Source: Brumimicrobium glaciale (GTDB taxonomy: Bacteria; Bacteroidota; Bacteroidia; Flavobacteriales_D; Crocinitomicaceae). Taken from it: a stretch of DNA of 64,000 nucleotides. The stretch spans positions 372,001 through 436,000 of the forward strand of contig NZ_SETE01000001.1 in NCBI RefSeq assembly GCF_004152935.1, in the 5' to 3' direction. Below the pieces are notes generated by a model. It did not search any database. It saw only the letters and a list, made by a program, of their open reading frames with translations, and was not told the origin of the DNA. This document shows positions 19,572 through 30,000 of the stretch, in pieces. Position 1 is the first letter of the stretch. The number at the start of each line of letters is the position of its first letter. The position numbers were made by a program, and so were the translations under genes.

Positions 19572-20981
19572 ATGTATAAAACTTTTACCGAGATAAAGGC
19601 TGCCCTTGATAAAGGACGGACAGTTCAAGATATTCTTCAGAAGTATTTGGAGAGTATTAAAGAACGTAAAGATTTAAACGCTTTTTTAGAAGTGTTCGAA
19701 ACTTCAGCTAAAGAACAAGCTGTAGTTGTAGATGAAAAAATCAAAAATGGAACTGCTGGTCGATTGGCTGGTATGGTTATCGGAATTAAAGATAACTTGT
19801 GTTATAAAGGACATAAAGTTTCTGCTGCATCCAAAATTTTAGAAGGATTCGAGTCAATTTATACGGCAACTGCGGTTGAGCGTTTATTGGCTGAAGACGC
19901 TGTAATTATTGGTCGACTAAATTGCGATGAATTTGCAATGGGCGGTTCAAATGAAAATTCAGCGTATGGTCCTGTTCGAAATGCATTGAATGAAGACTAC
20001 GTACCTGGTGGTTCTTCTGGAGGTTCAGCATCTGCTGTCGCTGCAGAATTATGTACAGTTGCTTTAGGTAGTGACACTGGAGGTTCAATTCGTCAACCTG
20101 CATCTTTTACTGGAACAATAGGATTCAAACCAACTTATGGAAGAATTAGTCGCTATGGTTTAATTGCCTACGCTTCTTCTTTTGATCAAATTGGACCAAT
20201 AGCTCATGACATTGCTGATATTGCTTTGGTAACAGAGATTATGGCTGGAGGTGATGAATATGACGGAACAGCTTCAAAGAAAGTAGTTCCTTCATTAACA
20301 CCAAGTCCGTTAAAGGGGAAATTAAAGATCGCTTATATAAAAGAAACACTTGATAGCGATGGAATAGATCCTGAAGTTAAGGCGAGAATTGAACAATTGG
20401 TAAACTGTTTAAGAGCAGATGGCCATGAGTTAATTCCTGTTTCTTTCGCTTATCTTGAGCAGATGGTTCCAACTTATTATGTTTTGACAACAGCAGAAGC
20501 TTCTTCAAACTTATCTCGTTTTGATGGTGTTCACTTTGGTTACAGAAGTGATGAAGCAAAAGGCGTTGAAGAGGTTTATATAAAGTCAAGAACTGAAGGT
20601 TTTGGGGATGAGGTAAAACGAAGAATCATGGCAGGTACATTTGTACTTTCTCAAGGATACTTCGACGCTTATTACACAAAAGCTCAAAAAGTAAGAAGAT
20701 TAATACAGGACCGTACCAACGAAATTTTAGCTCAAAATGACTTAATTTTGTTGCCAACGACTCCTACAACGGCATTTGAATTGAATTCGGTGAAAGATCC
20801 AATTCAAATGTATTTACAAGATATATACACTGTACAAGCTAATTTAGCTGGGAATCCTGCTATTTCTTTACCAATTGGAAAACACAGCAACGGAATGCCT
20901 TTCGGTTTGCAATTAATTGGAAAGCATTTTGGTGAAAAGGAATTACTTGATACTTCAGCTTACTTAATGGATTTCTGCTAA
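19572..20981 (+). CDS. gatA: Glutamyl/aspartyl-tRNA amidotransferase subunit A
   Basis: A 469-residue amidase-signature enzyme, the glutaminase subunit of GatCAB that converts Glu-tRNA(Gln) (or Asp-tRNA(Asn)) to the amide. The Ser-cisSer-Lys triad is present: Lys73 in GIKDNLC, the Ser-rich GGSSGGSASAVAAE near residue 148 and the nucleophile region GSDTGGSIRQPASF near 170. Motifs around the C-terminus (YTVQANLAGNPAISLPIG) separate GatA from general amidases. gatB and gatC are not in the window. The stop abuts the next ATG with no gap. Confidence 0.94.
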   Translation: MYKTFTEIKAALDKGRTVQDILQKYLESIKERKDLNAFLEVFETSAKEQAVVVDEKIKNGTAGRLAGMVIGIKDNLCYKGHKVSAASKILEGFESIYTATAVERLLAEDAVIIGRLNCDEFAMGGSNENSAYGPVRNALNEDYVPGGSSGGSASAVAAELCTVALGSDTGGSIRQPASFTGTIGFKPTYGRISRYGLIAYASSFDQIGPIAHDIADIALVTEIMAGGDEYDGTASKKVVPSLTPSPLKGKLKIAYIKETLDSDGIDPEVKARIEQLVNCLRADGHELIPVSFAYLEQMVPTYYVLTTAEASSNLSRFDGVHFGYRSDEAKGVEEVYIKSRTEGFGDEVKRRIMAGTFVLSQGYFDAYYTKAQKVRRLIQDRTNEILAQNDLILLPTTPTTAFELNSVKDPIQMYLQDIYTVQANLAGNPAISLPIGKHSNGMPFGLQLIGKHFGEKELLDTSAYLMDFC

Positions 20982-22457
20982 ATGATAAAACACGTAAATA
21001 AAATAGTATTTCAAACTTTGGTTCTGTTTATCGGAATTTCTGCTTATGGTCAAACGGATACATTAACACCAAAGGACAGTTCGGAAGTCATAGAGTATGA
21101 ACAATTTTTACGTGTAGTTGAGAATACATTAGAAGGTTATTACAGGGATTTTTCATCTACAGACAGTCAAACCGATTCTATCATAAAGTCTTTGGGCTAC
21201 GATGAAGACGATGTGCCTGAATTTGATGATTCTATTTATTGTCAGCGTATTGCTGAGATGAACGAGATGAGTCCTTTTCAATTAGAATGTAATAGAGATG
21301 TTGTAAGCGTTCTAAAGTTTTTTGCTAAAAACAGAAGAGGATTTACAAGTGTTGTTTTGGGTCGATCAAAATTGTACTTCACAATGTATGAACAGAAATT
21401 GGCTGAACACGGTTTGCCTTTGGAGTTAAAATATTTATCAGTAATTGAAAGTGGTTTGCGTCCACAAGTGAAATCCAGAGCTGGTGCTTTAGGACTTTGG
21501 CAGTTTATGTACCGTACAGGTAAGTATTATGGATTGGATCAAAATTCATATATCGATGAAAGAATGGATCCAGAATTGGCTACCGAAGCTGCATGTTTAT
21601 ATTTAAAAAAATTACACAGCTTATATGACGATTGGAACATGGCTCTTGCTGCCTATAATGCAGGTCCTGGAAATGTCAATAAAGCGATTCGTCGTTCTGG
21701 TGGGAAAATGACTTATTGGGAAATCCGCCCTTTTTTACCAAGAGAAACACAAGGTTATGTGCCTAATTTTATTGCAATGTCATATATGTTAACATATCAC
21801 GCAGAGCATAATGTTAAAGCAAGAGAAGCCAAGATTCATGATTTCGAAACAGACACTATTTGTTTGAAAGACGGAATGCACATGAAGGTTATTGATTCAA
21901 TTATTGGATGGTCTGTTGAAGATATTCAAGCTTTAAATCCAATTTACAAAACAACATACATTCCTAAAACATCACCTCCACAATGTATTTCTATTCCTAC
22001 AAAGTTAGTTGGGAAATGGGTAGAATTCGAAGACAGTATTTATGTTTTAGATTCTTTGATTTATGAGAGTGTAGTAGAGGTTGAAGAAAAAGAACGAGGA
22101 GATGTAACAGTTCACTATGTCAGACGAGGTCAGACTTTAGGACATATCGCAGATCAATATGGTGTTAAAGTGCGCAGTATTATGGAGTGGAATAATATGC
22201 GTTCAACACGTTTAGCTATCGGACAAAAATTAACAATTTATTCAAGCAGTGCAGCTCCAAAGCCTAAAGCTCCTGTGGCAAGCACAAATTCACAGTCAAA
22301 ACAACCTATAACTGGTCAAACCCATACCATTAAGTCAGGAGAAACCTTATGGACGATTGCAAATCGAACGGGAACAACCTTGGAAGAATTGAAAAAACTC
22401 AATCCAGGCTTAAATTACAGAGATTTAAAAGTCGGACAAAAAATTCGTGTTAAATAA
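20982..22457 (+). CDS. MltD-type lytic transglycosylase with two LysM domains
   Basis: A 491-residue exported muramidase. Signal peptide VFQTLVLFIGISAYGQ. The SLT domain (about residues 135-270) has the catalytic Glu156 in SVIESGLRPQVKSRAG, then LWQFM and LAAYNAGPGNVNKA. Two LysM domains follow: about 377-420 (VRRGQTLGHIADQYGVK) and about 447-491 (IKSGETLWTIANRTGTT), joined by a Pro/Ser linker. It trims glycan strands in the periplasm. Its ATG follows the gatA stop directly, an unusual pairing that implies co-transcription. Confidence 0.92.
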   Translation: MIKHVNKIVFQTLVLFIGISAYGQTDTLTPKDSSEVIEYEQFLRVVENTLEGYYRDFSSTDSQTDSIIKSLGYDEDDVPEFDDSIYCQRIAEMNEMSPFQLECNRDVVSVLKFFAKNRRGFTSVVLGRSKLYFTMYEQKLAEHGLPLELKYLSVIESGLRPQVKSRAGALGLWQFMYRTGKYYGLDQNSYIDERMDPELATEAACLYLKKLHSLYDDWNMALAAYNAGPGNVNKAIRRSGGKMTYWEIRPFLPRETQGYVPNFIAMSYMLTYHAEHNVKAREAKIHDFETDTICLKDGMHMKVIDSIIGWSVEDIQALNPIYKTTYIPKTSPPQCISIPTKLVGKWVEFEDSIYVLDSLIYESVVEVEEKERGDVTVHYVRRGQTLGHIADQYGVKVRSIMEWNNMRSTRLAIGQKLTIYSSSAAPKPKAPVASTNSQSKQPITGQTHTIKSGETLWTIANRTGTTLEELKKLNPGLNYRDLKVGQKIRVK

Positions 22458-22530
22458 AACATTAATCTTTCTTTTCTTGTTTCTTTAGCACAATTATTGC
22501 TGTTTGTCTACATCATAAAACGATTAGAAA

Positions 22531-23664
22531 ATGAAAAATTGGTTGGCTATACTATTCCTAAGTGTTATTCTTTCTTCATGTTTAGATGAAGTTAAATCTG
22601 AAAAAGAAACCAAGTCAAAAGCTGAAATAGCGCAAGATTCAACCCAACAAGGTGGAAGAAAAATAATAAACGCTGGCTCTGTATCTCAATATACTGGTAA
22701 GCCAGGAAGATTAATTGTTGTTGCAGAACCAACAGAATATATTAAAGAAATCGAATTTTTATTTGATTCTATTTTCGCTGCGCCCATACGACCTTTTTAT
22801 CCCATTACTCCTTATTTTGAAGTGTATCAACGTTCACCTCAAGATTTCAAAAGATTATCCACCCGACTAAGAAATGTTATAGAGCTTTCCATTGATGAGA
22901 AAATCGAAAAGGGATCTCCGACAATGCATATTTATGAAAATTACTATGCGAAAACTCAATTATACACCAAGTTGCAAGCACACGATATAAGCGATTTGTA
23001 TGATTTACTTCTCAAAGAAGTAGATTATCTCTTCCAAATTTACGATCGTCAAGAATGGAAACGTGAATACTATAGACATCCTTCCAAAAAAAATGAAGCT
23101 ACAAGAGATAGGCTTAAATCTAAATTTGGAATTGATTTAACACTTCCTTCCAAGTTTAGTTATGAATCTATTAATGATGAATATGCAATCATAATGTTCC
23201 CAGATAGAACACGTCAAATGGACATGGAAACAACCGGTGCGTATAGTACATCAAGAGCGAATTTCATACAAAGTGGAGTGATGGTTTGGCAATATCCGTA
23301 CACAGATGAAAGACAATTGCATCCTGACAATTTAATGATGATGCGCGACACTATTTTAAAGTATTACGCACGACATGAAATTGAAGGAGTTTATATGGGA
23401 ACGCAAGATCATCCAGCGGTTATTCCACAATATGAAAAATTGAAAATTGGTGACATCACAGGTTATCAATTTAGAGGTTTATTCAAATTCACAGGAAAGT
23501 CAGAACCTTCGGGTGGTCGTTTTTGGAGCTACCATTTCAAACATCCAAATAGAAATACGATAGTTGCAATAAGTGGTTATTTGGATGCGCCACCGACAAT
23601 GTCAGCAAGTTATGATTTTAATAGAATTCGTGCTGTGATTTATTCTTTGAAGGTTGTAAAGTAA
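22531..23664 (+). CDS. DUF4837 family lipoprotein
   Basis: A 377-residue lipoprotein (lipobox LSSC at residues 14-17). The mature part carries the blocks seen in the Bacteroidota family DUF4837: GKPGRLIVVAEPTEY, a long KREYYRHPSK central region, YAIIMFPDRTRQMDME and MGTQDHPAVIPQYEK. Function is unknown; members are cell-envelope lipoproteins. It is the last gene before about 1 kb of repeat-rich spacer. Confidence 0.8.
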   Translation: MKNWLAILFLSVILSSCLDEVKSEKETKSKAEIAQDSTQQGGRKIINAGSVSQYTGKPGRLIVVAEPTEYIKEIEFLFDSIFAAPIRPFYPITPYFEVYQRSPQDFKRLSTRLRNVIELSIDEKIEKGSPTMHIYENYYAKTQLYTKLQAHDISDLYDLLLKEVDYLFQIYDRQEWKREYYRHPSKKNEATRDRLKSKFGIDLTLPSKFSYESINDEYAIIMFPDRTRQMDMETTGAYSTSRANFIQSGVMVWQYPYTDERQLHPDNLMMMRDTILKYYARHEIEGVYMGTQDHPAVIPQYEKLKIGDITGYQFRGLFKFTGKSEPSGGRFWSYHFKHPNRNTIVAISGYLDAPPTMSASYDFNRIRAVIYSLKVVK

Positions 23665-23696
23665 GTTTGTCTATGTAGCTATCCCGAATCCTGAAT

Positions 23697-24031
23697 TTAT
23701 ATAATTGGGTTACCAAGCTAAGTCGTAATTATTTAAAAAGAGATTCCTCGTCGTTTCACTCCATCGGAATGACAGGTTTTCGTTGGCTTGGGTGGGGTAA
23801 AATTTGCTCAAGCGAAGCTTGAGCAAATTTTACCCCAAAGACTTCTCTACGAACTGTCATTCCGATAGTTGAGAAAATCTTAGATTTTAACAACTGAGGA
23901 ATCCCTTCTTCCTTTTTGCTAAAGTTTAACTCTAGATAAAATTAATCAATGCGATTACCGGCTGTATTATTGAAAAAACACATCGTTAAAATTAGGGATT
24001 AACAACCTATATTGGTAGCCCAATTATATAA
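23697..24031. repeat. Nested inverted-repeat element, MITE-like
   Basis: Outer 20-bp inverted repeats (23697-23716 and 24012-24031, 19 of 20 matching) enclose a second pair (ATCGGAATGACAG at 23763-23775 with its complement at 23854-23866). Inside that is a 21-bp hairpin (23793-23813 with 23817-23837, loop GAA). There is no coding capacity. The rest of the spacer, 24032-24363, shows nothing I can name. Confidence 0.7.
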
Positions 24032-24363
24032 TTTGTTTTGTTTAAAGGAATCTTGATCCTTAATTTAATTGGTTCTGTTGCGATTTTAGTGGAAAACAAT
24101 CATTTTGTAGTAATGTATTAAACTTAGTTTTAATACAAAAAAGCCCTTCTTTAATTAATAAGAAATTCTCTAAATCAGCTACCAAGAGATTTTATCTAGT
24201 GGTCTGATTTCAAATCAACTAGTCCCGTACTAATCATAATCTCATAATTTTATCACGGTAACGTTTTCTTTTAACAAATATTCTAAGTTTCAGGAATACC
24301 ATTAAATTCATGGTAGAATCATTTAATAGACATCAATATATTTTAGATTATCATAAAACAAAA

Positions 24364-24397
24364 AAAAACCTGATAATCAATTGATTATCAGGTTTTT
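24364..24397. terminator. Perfect palindrome, bidirectional terminator
   Basis: Two 17-base arms (AAAAACCTGATAATCAA and its complement) are flanked by A and T runs, so it can stop transcription from either side. On the minus strand it directly follows a tRNA-like 3' end. Confidence 0.65.
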
Positions 24398-24400
24398 ATT

Positions 24401-24416
24401 CTGTTGTCCCACTAGG
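24401..24416 (-). pseudogene. Probable tRNA 3'-end remnant
   Basis: On the minus strand CCTAGTGGGACAACAG resembles the T-arm end plus acceptor strand of a Bacteroidota tRNA, from memory closest to tRNA-Gln. It is followed four bases later by the terminator at 24364-24397, the order found after a real tRNA gene. Upstream of it on that strand the sequence stops looking like a tRNA at once. This is only 16 nt, so the call is tentative. Confidence 0.35.
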
Positions 24417-24600
24417 GAGCACCAAAAAACCTCAAACCCCTTATTTCACTTGCGTTTAAAAGGTTTTATTAAATGTAGGTCACCACATAGGACACGTGAA
24501 ATATCGTGTATTATGTACTTATATGAATGAACGTTTAAGTTGTAAATATACTCATTTTCATATTCATACAAGCATAAATAACACTAAATATTATGATGTT

Positions 24601-24714
24601 TTAAAACAAAACTTCCTCTACCTCAAGAACATCCAAACCTAGATATATAGAACATTCCTTTATAGTAACATACTGATGTGATTTTTTGAGGTGGTGTTCC
24701 TTCATCTTTTTGAT
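24601..24714 (-). pseudogene. 3' fragment of the small gene at 32432-32620
   Basis: On the minus strand this reads 37 codons equivalent to residues 26-62 of the 62-residue protein at 32432-32620, ending DVLEVEEVLF and a TAA stop. Over 24614-24715 against 32445-32546 there are 6 mismatches in 102 bases and no gaps. Residues 1-25 are missing; upstream on that strand similarity stops at 24715 and a stop codon appears within 12 codons. It marks the left edge of the metal-efflux module. Confidence 0.85.
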
Positions 24715-25191
24715 ATGCAAATATTGAATATCAATAAATATTATTTACTTTTGAAAAACGTGATTAAGAAATACACCTCCATATTAATGTTATTTAGTGC
24801 CTTAGCAATGATGCTGGGTCACAATTTAATACCACATAATCATCACGACCATGAAGTTGTTCATTTCGAGCATCAACATTCTGATGGAGAACAGCATGAT
24901 CATCACGAAAATAATCACGAAAACGATTCTGAGGATTTTGATTTTGGACATCTTTTTTCTCACTTTCAACATAGCGAAAAGGATGTTGCATTTTTAAGTA
25001 ACAACAATTCCCATACTACTTTTTCAAAACAACTATCCCTTTACCCTGCTGTATTATCAGATACTTATAATTTTCAGCATACTTCACCTTTTGTTCAGCA
25101 TTATACACAACCGCTGTACAAAACTGTTTATTTCAATTCACTTTACCACCTTCCTTCGGGGCTTCGGGCTCCTCCTTATTTCATCGTTTAA
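24715..25191 (+). CDS. Histidine-rich exported protein of metal-efflux locus
   Basis: 158 residues from ATG 24715; an in-frame GTG at 24691 lies inside the duplicated gene fragment and is not favoured. A hydrophobic N-terminal segment (YTSILMLFSALAMMLGHNL) is followed by a His/Asp/Glu-rich stretch of about 45 residues (PHNHHDHEVVHFEHQH, then EQHDHHENNHEND) and a C-terminal part without low complexity. The His clusters suggest periplasmic metal binding. It heads the gene run leading into the RND pump, so a metal sensor or buffer is likely (inference). I do not recognise the family. Confidence 0.7.
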   Translation: MQILNINKYYLLLKNVIKKYTSILMLFSALAMMLGHNLIPHNHHDHEVVHFEHQHSDGEQHDHHENNHENDSEDFDFGHLFSHFQHSEKDVAFLSNNNSHTTFSKQLSLYPAVLSDTYNFQHTSPFVQHYTQPLYKTVYFNSLYHLPSGLRAPPYFIV

Positions 25192-25282
25192 TTTCCTTTA
25201 TCTTCTAAAGGATTGATTTTACTTGCATTTTAATATGTCAAGTACAGATTTATTTTACTTAAAAATCAAAACAAAAATTACG

Positions 25283-25555
25283 ATGAAAAATTCAATTATA
25301 GTATTGGCTGTAACAGCCTTAATGTTTGCAGGATGTGACAATAAAGATTCAAATGGTCATGGACACGAGCATGATAGCGAAGGTGGACATACAAAAAGTG
25401 AAAGTGTTCACAAGCATTCAGATGGTTCGGTTCATGAGGACCATAAAGATGAAGACCATACGCAAGAAGAATTTAAAGTGAAAAGCGACAACTCTTCTAA
25501 TAAAACAGAAGAAGGTCATGGACATAGTCACGAAGACGGTGATCACAAGCACTAA
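25283..25555 (+). CDS. Small histidine-rich lipoprotein
   Basis: 90 residues from ATG 25283 (an upstream in-frame start at 25223 lacks a signal). The signal peptide ends in the lipobox FAGC. The mature peptide is mostly His, Asp, Glu, Lys and Ser, with GHGHEHDSEGGH, HKHSDGSVHEDH and GHGHSHEDGDHKH at the end. It is almost certainly a metal-binding periplasmic or outer-membrane lipoprotein working with the pump encoded downstream, 23 bases later. Confidence 0.75.
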   Translation: MKNSIIVLAVTALMFAGCDNKDSNGHGHEHDSEGGHTKSESVHKHSDGSVHEDHKDEDHTQEEFKVKSDNSSNKTEEGHGHSHEDGDHKH

Positions 25556-25578
25556 ACTAAATTAAAATCTAAAGAATT

Positions 25579-27081
25579 ATGAAAATAGCATCAATTATGA
25601 TGGTCTTTTTGGCATTCCTATTTGTTGGATGTTCTGACAAAAATGAAAACAGTCAAAGCCAAGAAGCAACAAGCAGTTTAGAACCGCTTGCATATACAAT
25701 TTACTCCGAAAAAACAGAATTATTTGTAGAATTCAAACCCTTAGTTGTAGGAAGTACATCTACTTTTGCAGCACATTTTACCATTTTGGGAGAAAACTTT
25801 TTACCACTTACTGCTGGCAAAGTAACAGTGAGTTTAGTAATGGGAGAAAATGGAATCCGAAATAGTGCGGAATCTGCGAGTTCACCAGGGATTTTCCGAT
25901 TGGCTTTAAAACCAAAAACAGAAGGAGATGGTAAACTCATTTTCGATATTGAGACAGAAGATTTTACTGATCAAATCATTATAGATAATATATCTGTTTA
26001 TTCGAATGAACAGGCTGCACTAGATAATCAAGAGGTGATTGAAAGTGGTGACGATATCACCTATTTGAAAGAACAAGCTTGGAAAGTTGAATTTGCTAAT
26101 GCCCCAGTTTTAAAAACACCTTTCAGTAACGTTATTAAAACGAGCGGACAAATTCTTTCTGCACCTGGTGATGAGATAATTATAACAGCCAATGCAAGCG
26201 GTTCTGTAATGTTTGCAAGTAACAAAACAATTGTGGGTTCTGAAGTAAAGGTCGGTACTAACTTGTTTACTGTGTCGGGTGGTAATATCTCAACAGGAAC
26301 TATTGACGCCAACTTTAAAGAAGCAAAAGCAAATTACGATAAAGCAAAAGCAGATTTTGAACGTGCAAGTGAATTGGTAAAGAGCAATATTATTTCCCAG
26401 AAGGAATACTTACAAGCTAAAGTTGATTTTGAAAATACGCAAACGGTTTACAATACGCTAGCTAAAAATTATTCAGCAAAAGGTCTTGCTATAGAATCAC
26501 CAATGGCTGGTTTTGTAAAGAATATTTTGATTAGTGATGGTCAGTTTGTAGAGGCAGGAACTCCACTTGCAGTTATTTCTAAAAACGAAAAATTAGTTTT
26601 GAAGGCAAATGTTTCTCAATTATATTTCAATAAACTTCCTACAATTTCGAGTGCTAATTTTAAACTAGTAGGAGTGGATGATGTTTTTGAAACACAAAAA
26701 TTAAATGGGAAATTAATTTCTTATGGAAAAAGTGTTTCTGACAAATCTCCTTTCATTCCAATCACTTTTGAGATAGACAACATTGGAAATATTATACCAG
26801 GTTCAGTTGCAGAGGTTTTTTTAAAATCAACACCGATTCCAAATGCATTAGTTATTCCTACATCAGCTTTAATGGAAGAGCAGGGAAGCTTTTATGTGTA
26901 TGTACAGGTTGGCGGAGAAAGCTTTCAAAAGAGAGAGGTCAAACTCGGATCAACTGATAGTATCAATGTTCAATTACTTTCAGGAGTGACTGAAGGAGAA
27001 AGGGTGGTGACAAAAGGAGCTTATCAAATTAAACTTTCCGCTGCATCAGGAGAATTACCTGCGCACGGTCACGAACATTAA
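25579..27081 (+). CDS. RND efflux periplasmic adaptor, CusB/CzcB type
   Basis: A 500-residue membrane-fusion lipoprotein (lipobox FVGC near residue 15). After an N-terminal beta domain (residues 40-145) comes a barrel-sandwich/lipoyl half (ITANASGSVMFAS), a short alpha hairpin (FKEAKANYDKAKADFERA) and the second lipoyl half (AIESPMAGFVKNILISDGQ). A beta-barrel and membrane-proximal domain (LVIPTSALMEEQG) follow, and the end is His-rich (HGHEH). It would link the RND pump to the outer-membrane channel and may hand over metal. Thirteen bases separate it from the pump gene. Confidence 0.9.
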   Translation: MKIASIMMVFLAFLFVGCSDKNENSQSQEATSSLEPLAYTIYSEKTELFVEFKPLVVGSTSTFAAHFTILGENFLPLTAGKVTVSLVMGENGIRNSAESASSPGIFRLALKPKTEGDGKLIFDIETEDFTDQIIIDNISVYSNEQAALDNQEVIESGDDITYLKEQAWKVEFANAPVLKTPFSNVIKTSGQILSAPGDEIIITANASGSVMFASNKTIVGSEVKVGTNLFTVSGGNISTGTIDANFKEAKANYDKAKADFERASELVKSNIISQKEYLQAKVDFENTQTVYNTLAKNYSAKGLAIESPMAGFVKNILISDGQFVEAGTPLAVISKNEKLVLKANVSQLYFNKLPTISSANFKLVGVDDVFETQKLNGKLISYGKSVSDKSPFIPITFEIDNIGNIIPGSVAEVFLKSTPIPNALVIPTSALMEEQGSFYVYVQVGGESFQKREVKLGSTDSINVQLLSGVTEGERVVTKGAYQIKLSAASGELPAHGHEH

Positions 27082-27094
27082 AAAAGATATTATC

Positions 27095-30000
27095 ATGTTA
27101 AATAAAATTATAAATTTTGCACTCAACAACCGGCTGCTCATTGTAGTTGCATCGGTTTTGTTGATCGTGTTTGGATCTTTCGTAGCGTCAAAAATGGAGG
27201 TAGATGTATTTCCAGATCTTACCGCACCTACAGTTGTTGTAATGACAGAAGCACATGGAATGGCTCCTGAAGAAGTTGAGAAATTGGTTACTTTTCCAAT
27301 CGAAACATCAGTAAACGGTGCAACCGATGTAAGAAGGGTACGAAGTTCATCATCTGCAGGGATTTCTATTGTTTGGGTAGAATTTGAATGGGATACCGAT
27401 ATTTTTAAAGCCCGTCAGATTGTCAATGAAAAAATCAGTGCAGTTGGTGAGAAGTTTCCTACAGGAATAGGGAGTCCAACAATGGCTCCTCAATCCAGTA
27501 TTATGGGAGAAATCATGTTGATAAGCCTTACAGCAGATTCTACAAATCAGATGGATTTGCGGACGATAGCGGATTGGACAATCAGACCGAGATTATTGGC
27601 GACTGGAGGAGTAGCACAAGTGGTGACAATTGGAGGAGAATTTAAACAATATCAAATTTTAGCCTCACCTCAAAAAATGGAATTTTACAATGTTTCACTT
27701 TCTGAATTACTTAAAGCAAGCCAAGAAGCCAATGGAAATTCATCGGGTGGTTTTATCAACGAATATGGAAATGAATATATCGTAAAAGGTATAGGAAGAT
27801 CAAATAACGTTGATGAATTAGGAAAGTCAGTGATCAAAGAAATAGATGGAAATCCAGTTAAAATTGAGGATGTTGCCGAAATCAAAATCGGACCTTCTCC
27901 AAAGATTGGTGATGGATCAGTGAAAGGCGAACCTGCGGTAATTATGACCGTTATGAAGCAACCCGGAACAAATACACTTGAATTGACTGATGATATTGAT
28001 GCAGCAATCGCAGATATTCAAAATAATCTACCCGAAGATATAAACATCAATACAGAGATTTTCCGTCAGGCTGATTTTATAAATGCTTCCATTAGTAATA
28101 TTAAGAAAGTACTCCTTGAGGGAGCAGCTTTTGTTGTTATTATCCTCTTTTTGTTTTTAATGAATTGGCGAGCAACTGCGATTTCATTAGTTGCAATTCC
28201 TATTTCATTGATTGTTGCAATCCTGACCTTGAAAGGACTCGGTTTTACGATTAATACGATGAGTTTAGGAGGAATGGCAATCGCCATAGGAGATTTGGTA
28301 GATGATGCCATTATTGATGTCGAAAATGTTTTTAAGCGATTGAAAGAAAATGCTTTAAAATCTAAGAAAGAAAGAAAGAAGAAACTCAAAGTGATTTTTG
28401 ATGCTTCTTTTGAAATACGTACAAGTATAGTTAACGCGACATTTATTATCATCGTTGCATTCCTTCCTTTATTTTTCTTATCTGGAATGGAAGGTAAATT
28501 ATTGGCTCCATTGGGTATTGCGTTTATTGTTGCCCTTTTTGCTTCATTAATCGTTGCTATAACGATTACACCGGTATTGTGTAGTTATTTACTAACCAAA
28601 GATAAAATGTTGGAAAAACAACACAAAGAAAGTTGGTTAGTAGAACGTCTTCAGAAACTGTATGTTTTATTACTTGAAAAGGTAATGCGTTGGAAAAAGA
28701 CAATGATTGCAGGAAGTCTTGTATTATTTGCTTTATCAATGTTTGCTTTTAGTCAGTTAGGAAGAAGTTTCTTACCTGAATTTAATGAAGGCTCTTTGGT
28801 AGTTAGTGCAGTAAGTTTACCTGGAATTTCTTTAGAGGAGAGCAACAAAATTGGAACTAATATTGAGAAAGAATTGCTTAATGTTCCTGAAATTAAAATT
28901 ACGAGTCGACGAACGGGAAGAGCAGAATTAGATGAGCATGCACAAGGTGTAAACGCTTCTGAAATAGATGCACCTTTCACGTTAGGAGAAAGAAGTAGAG
29001 CAGACTTTATGGCTGATGTGCGAGAGAAAATCGCTGGAGTATCTGGAGCAAACATTACTATTGGTCAACCAATTGGACACCGAATTGACCACATGCTTTC
29101 TGGAACTCGTGCCAATATTGCTATTAAACTGTTTGGTTCTGATCTGAATAAATTGTTTTCTATATCCAATCAGATTAAATCAAAAATCGAAGGGATTGAA
29201 GGTCTGGTGGATTTGAGTGTAGAACAACAGGTAGAGATTCCTCAAATTCAAATAAAAGCAAAAAGAGAATTGTTGAATCATTATGGAATTACCATTGGTC
29301 AATTTAACGAATTTGTGGACGTTGCTTTTGCAGGAGAAAAGGTCTCTGATATTTATGAAGGAGCTAAAACCTTTGATTTAATCGTTCGATTTGATGATGA
29401 TAACAGAGGTAAAATAAAGAATATTCGAAATACATTTATTGACACAAAAGAGGGGAAGAAGATTCCACTTCATTATGTTGCGGATATTGTAAGTTCGAGT
29501 GGACCTAATACCATAAATCGTGAAAATGTCGAACGAAAAACTGTTGTTTCCGCAAACGTTGCAGGACGTGATCAAAAAAGTGTAGTTGAAGATATTCAAC
29601 GAACTATTGAAGCGGAAGTAACACTTCCAGAAGGTTATCATATCGAGTATGGAGGTCAATTTGAAGCAGAAGCAGAGGCTTCAAAAACTTTGATGGCGAC
29701 TTCGTTACTTTCACTATTGATCATCTTTTTGTTGCTTTATCAAGAGTTTAAGAACATCAAAATTGCAGGTATAATTCTATTGAATCTTCCACTGGCATTG
29801 ATCGGAGGAATATTCAGTATCTATTTTACAAGTGGTATTTTAAGTATTCCTGCAATTATTGGATTTATCACCCTTTTTGGTGTAGCGACAAGAAATGGGA
29901 TTATATTGGTGTCACATTACAAAACCTTGCAAGATGAAGGTTTGAATTTATATGATACTATAATTCAAGGTTCAAAGGACAGATTAAGTCCCATACTAAT

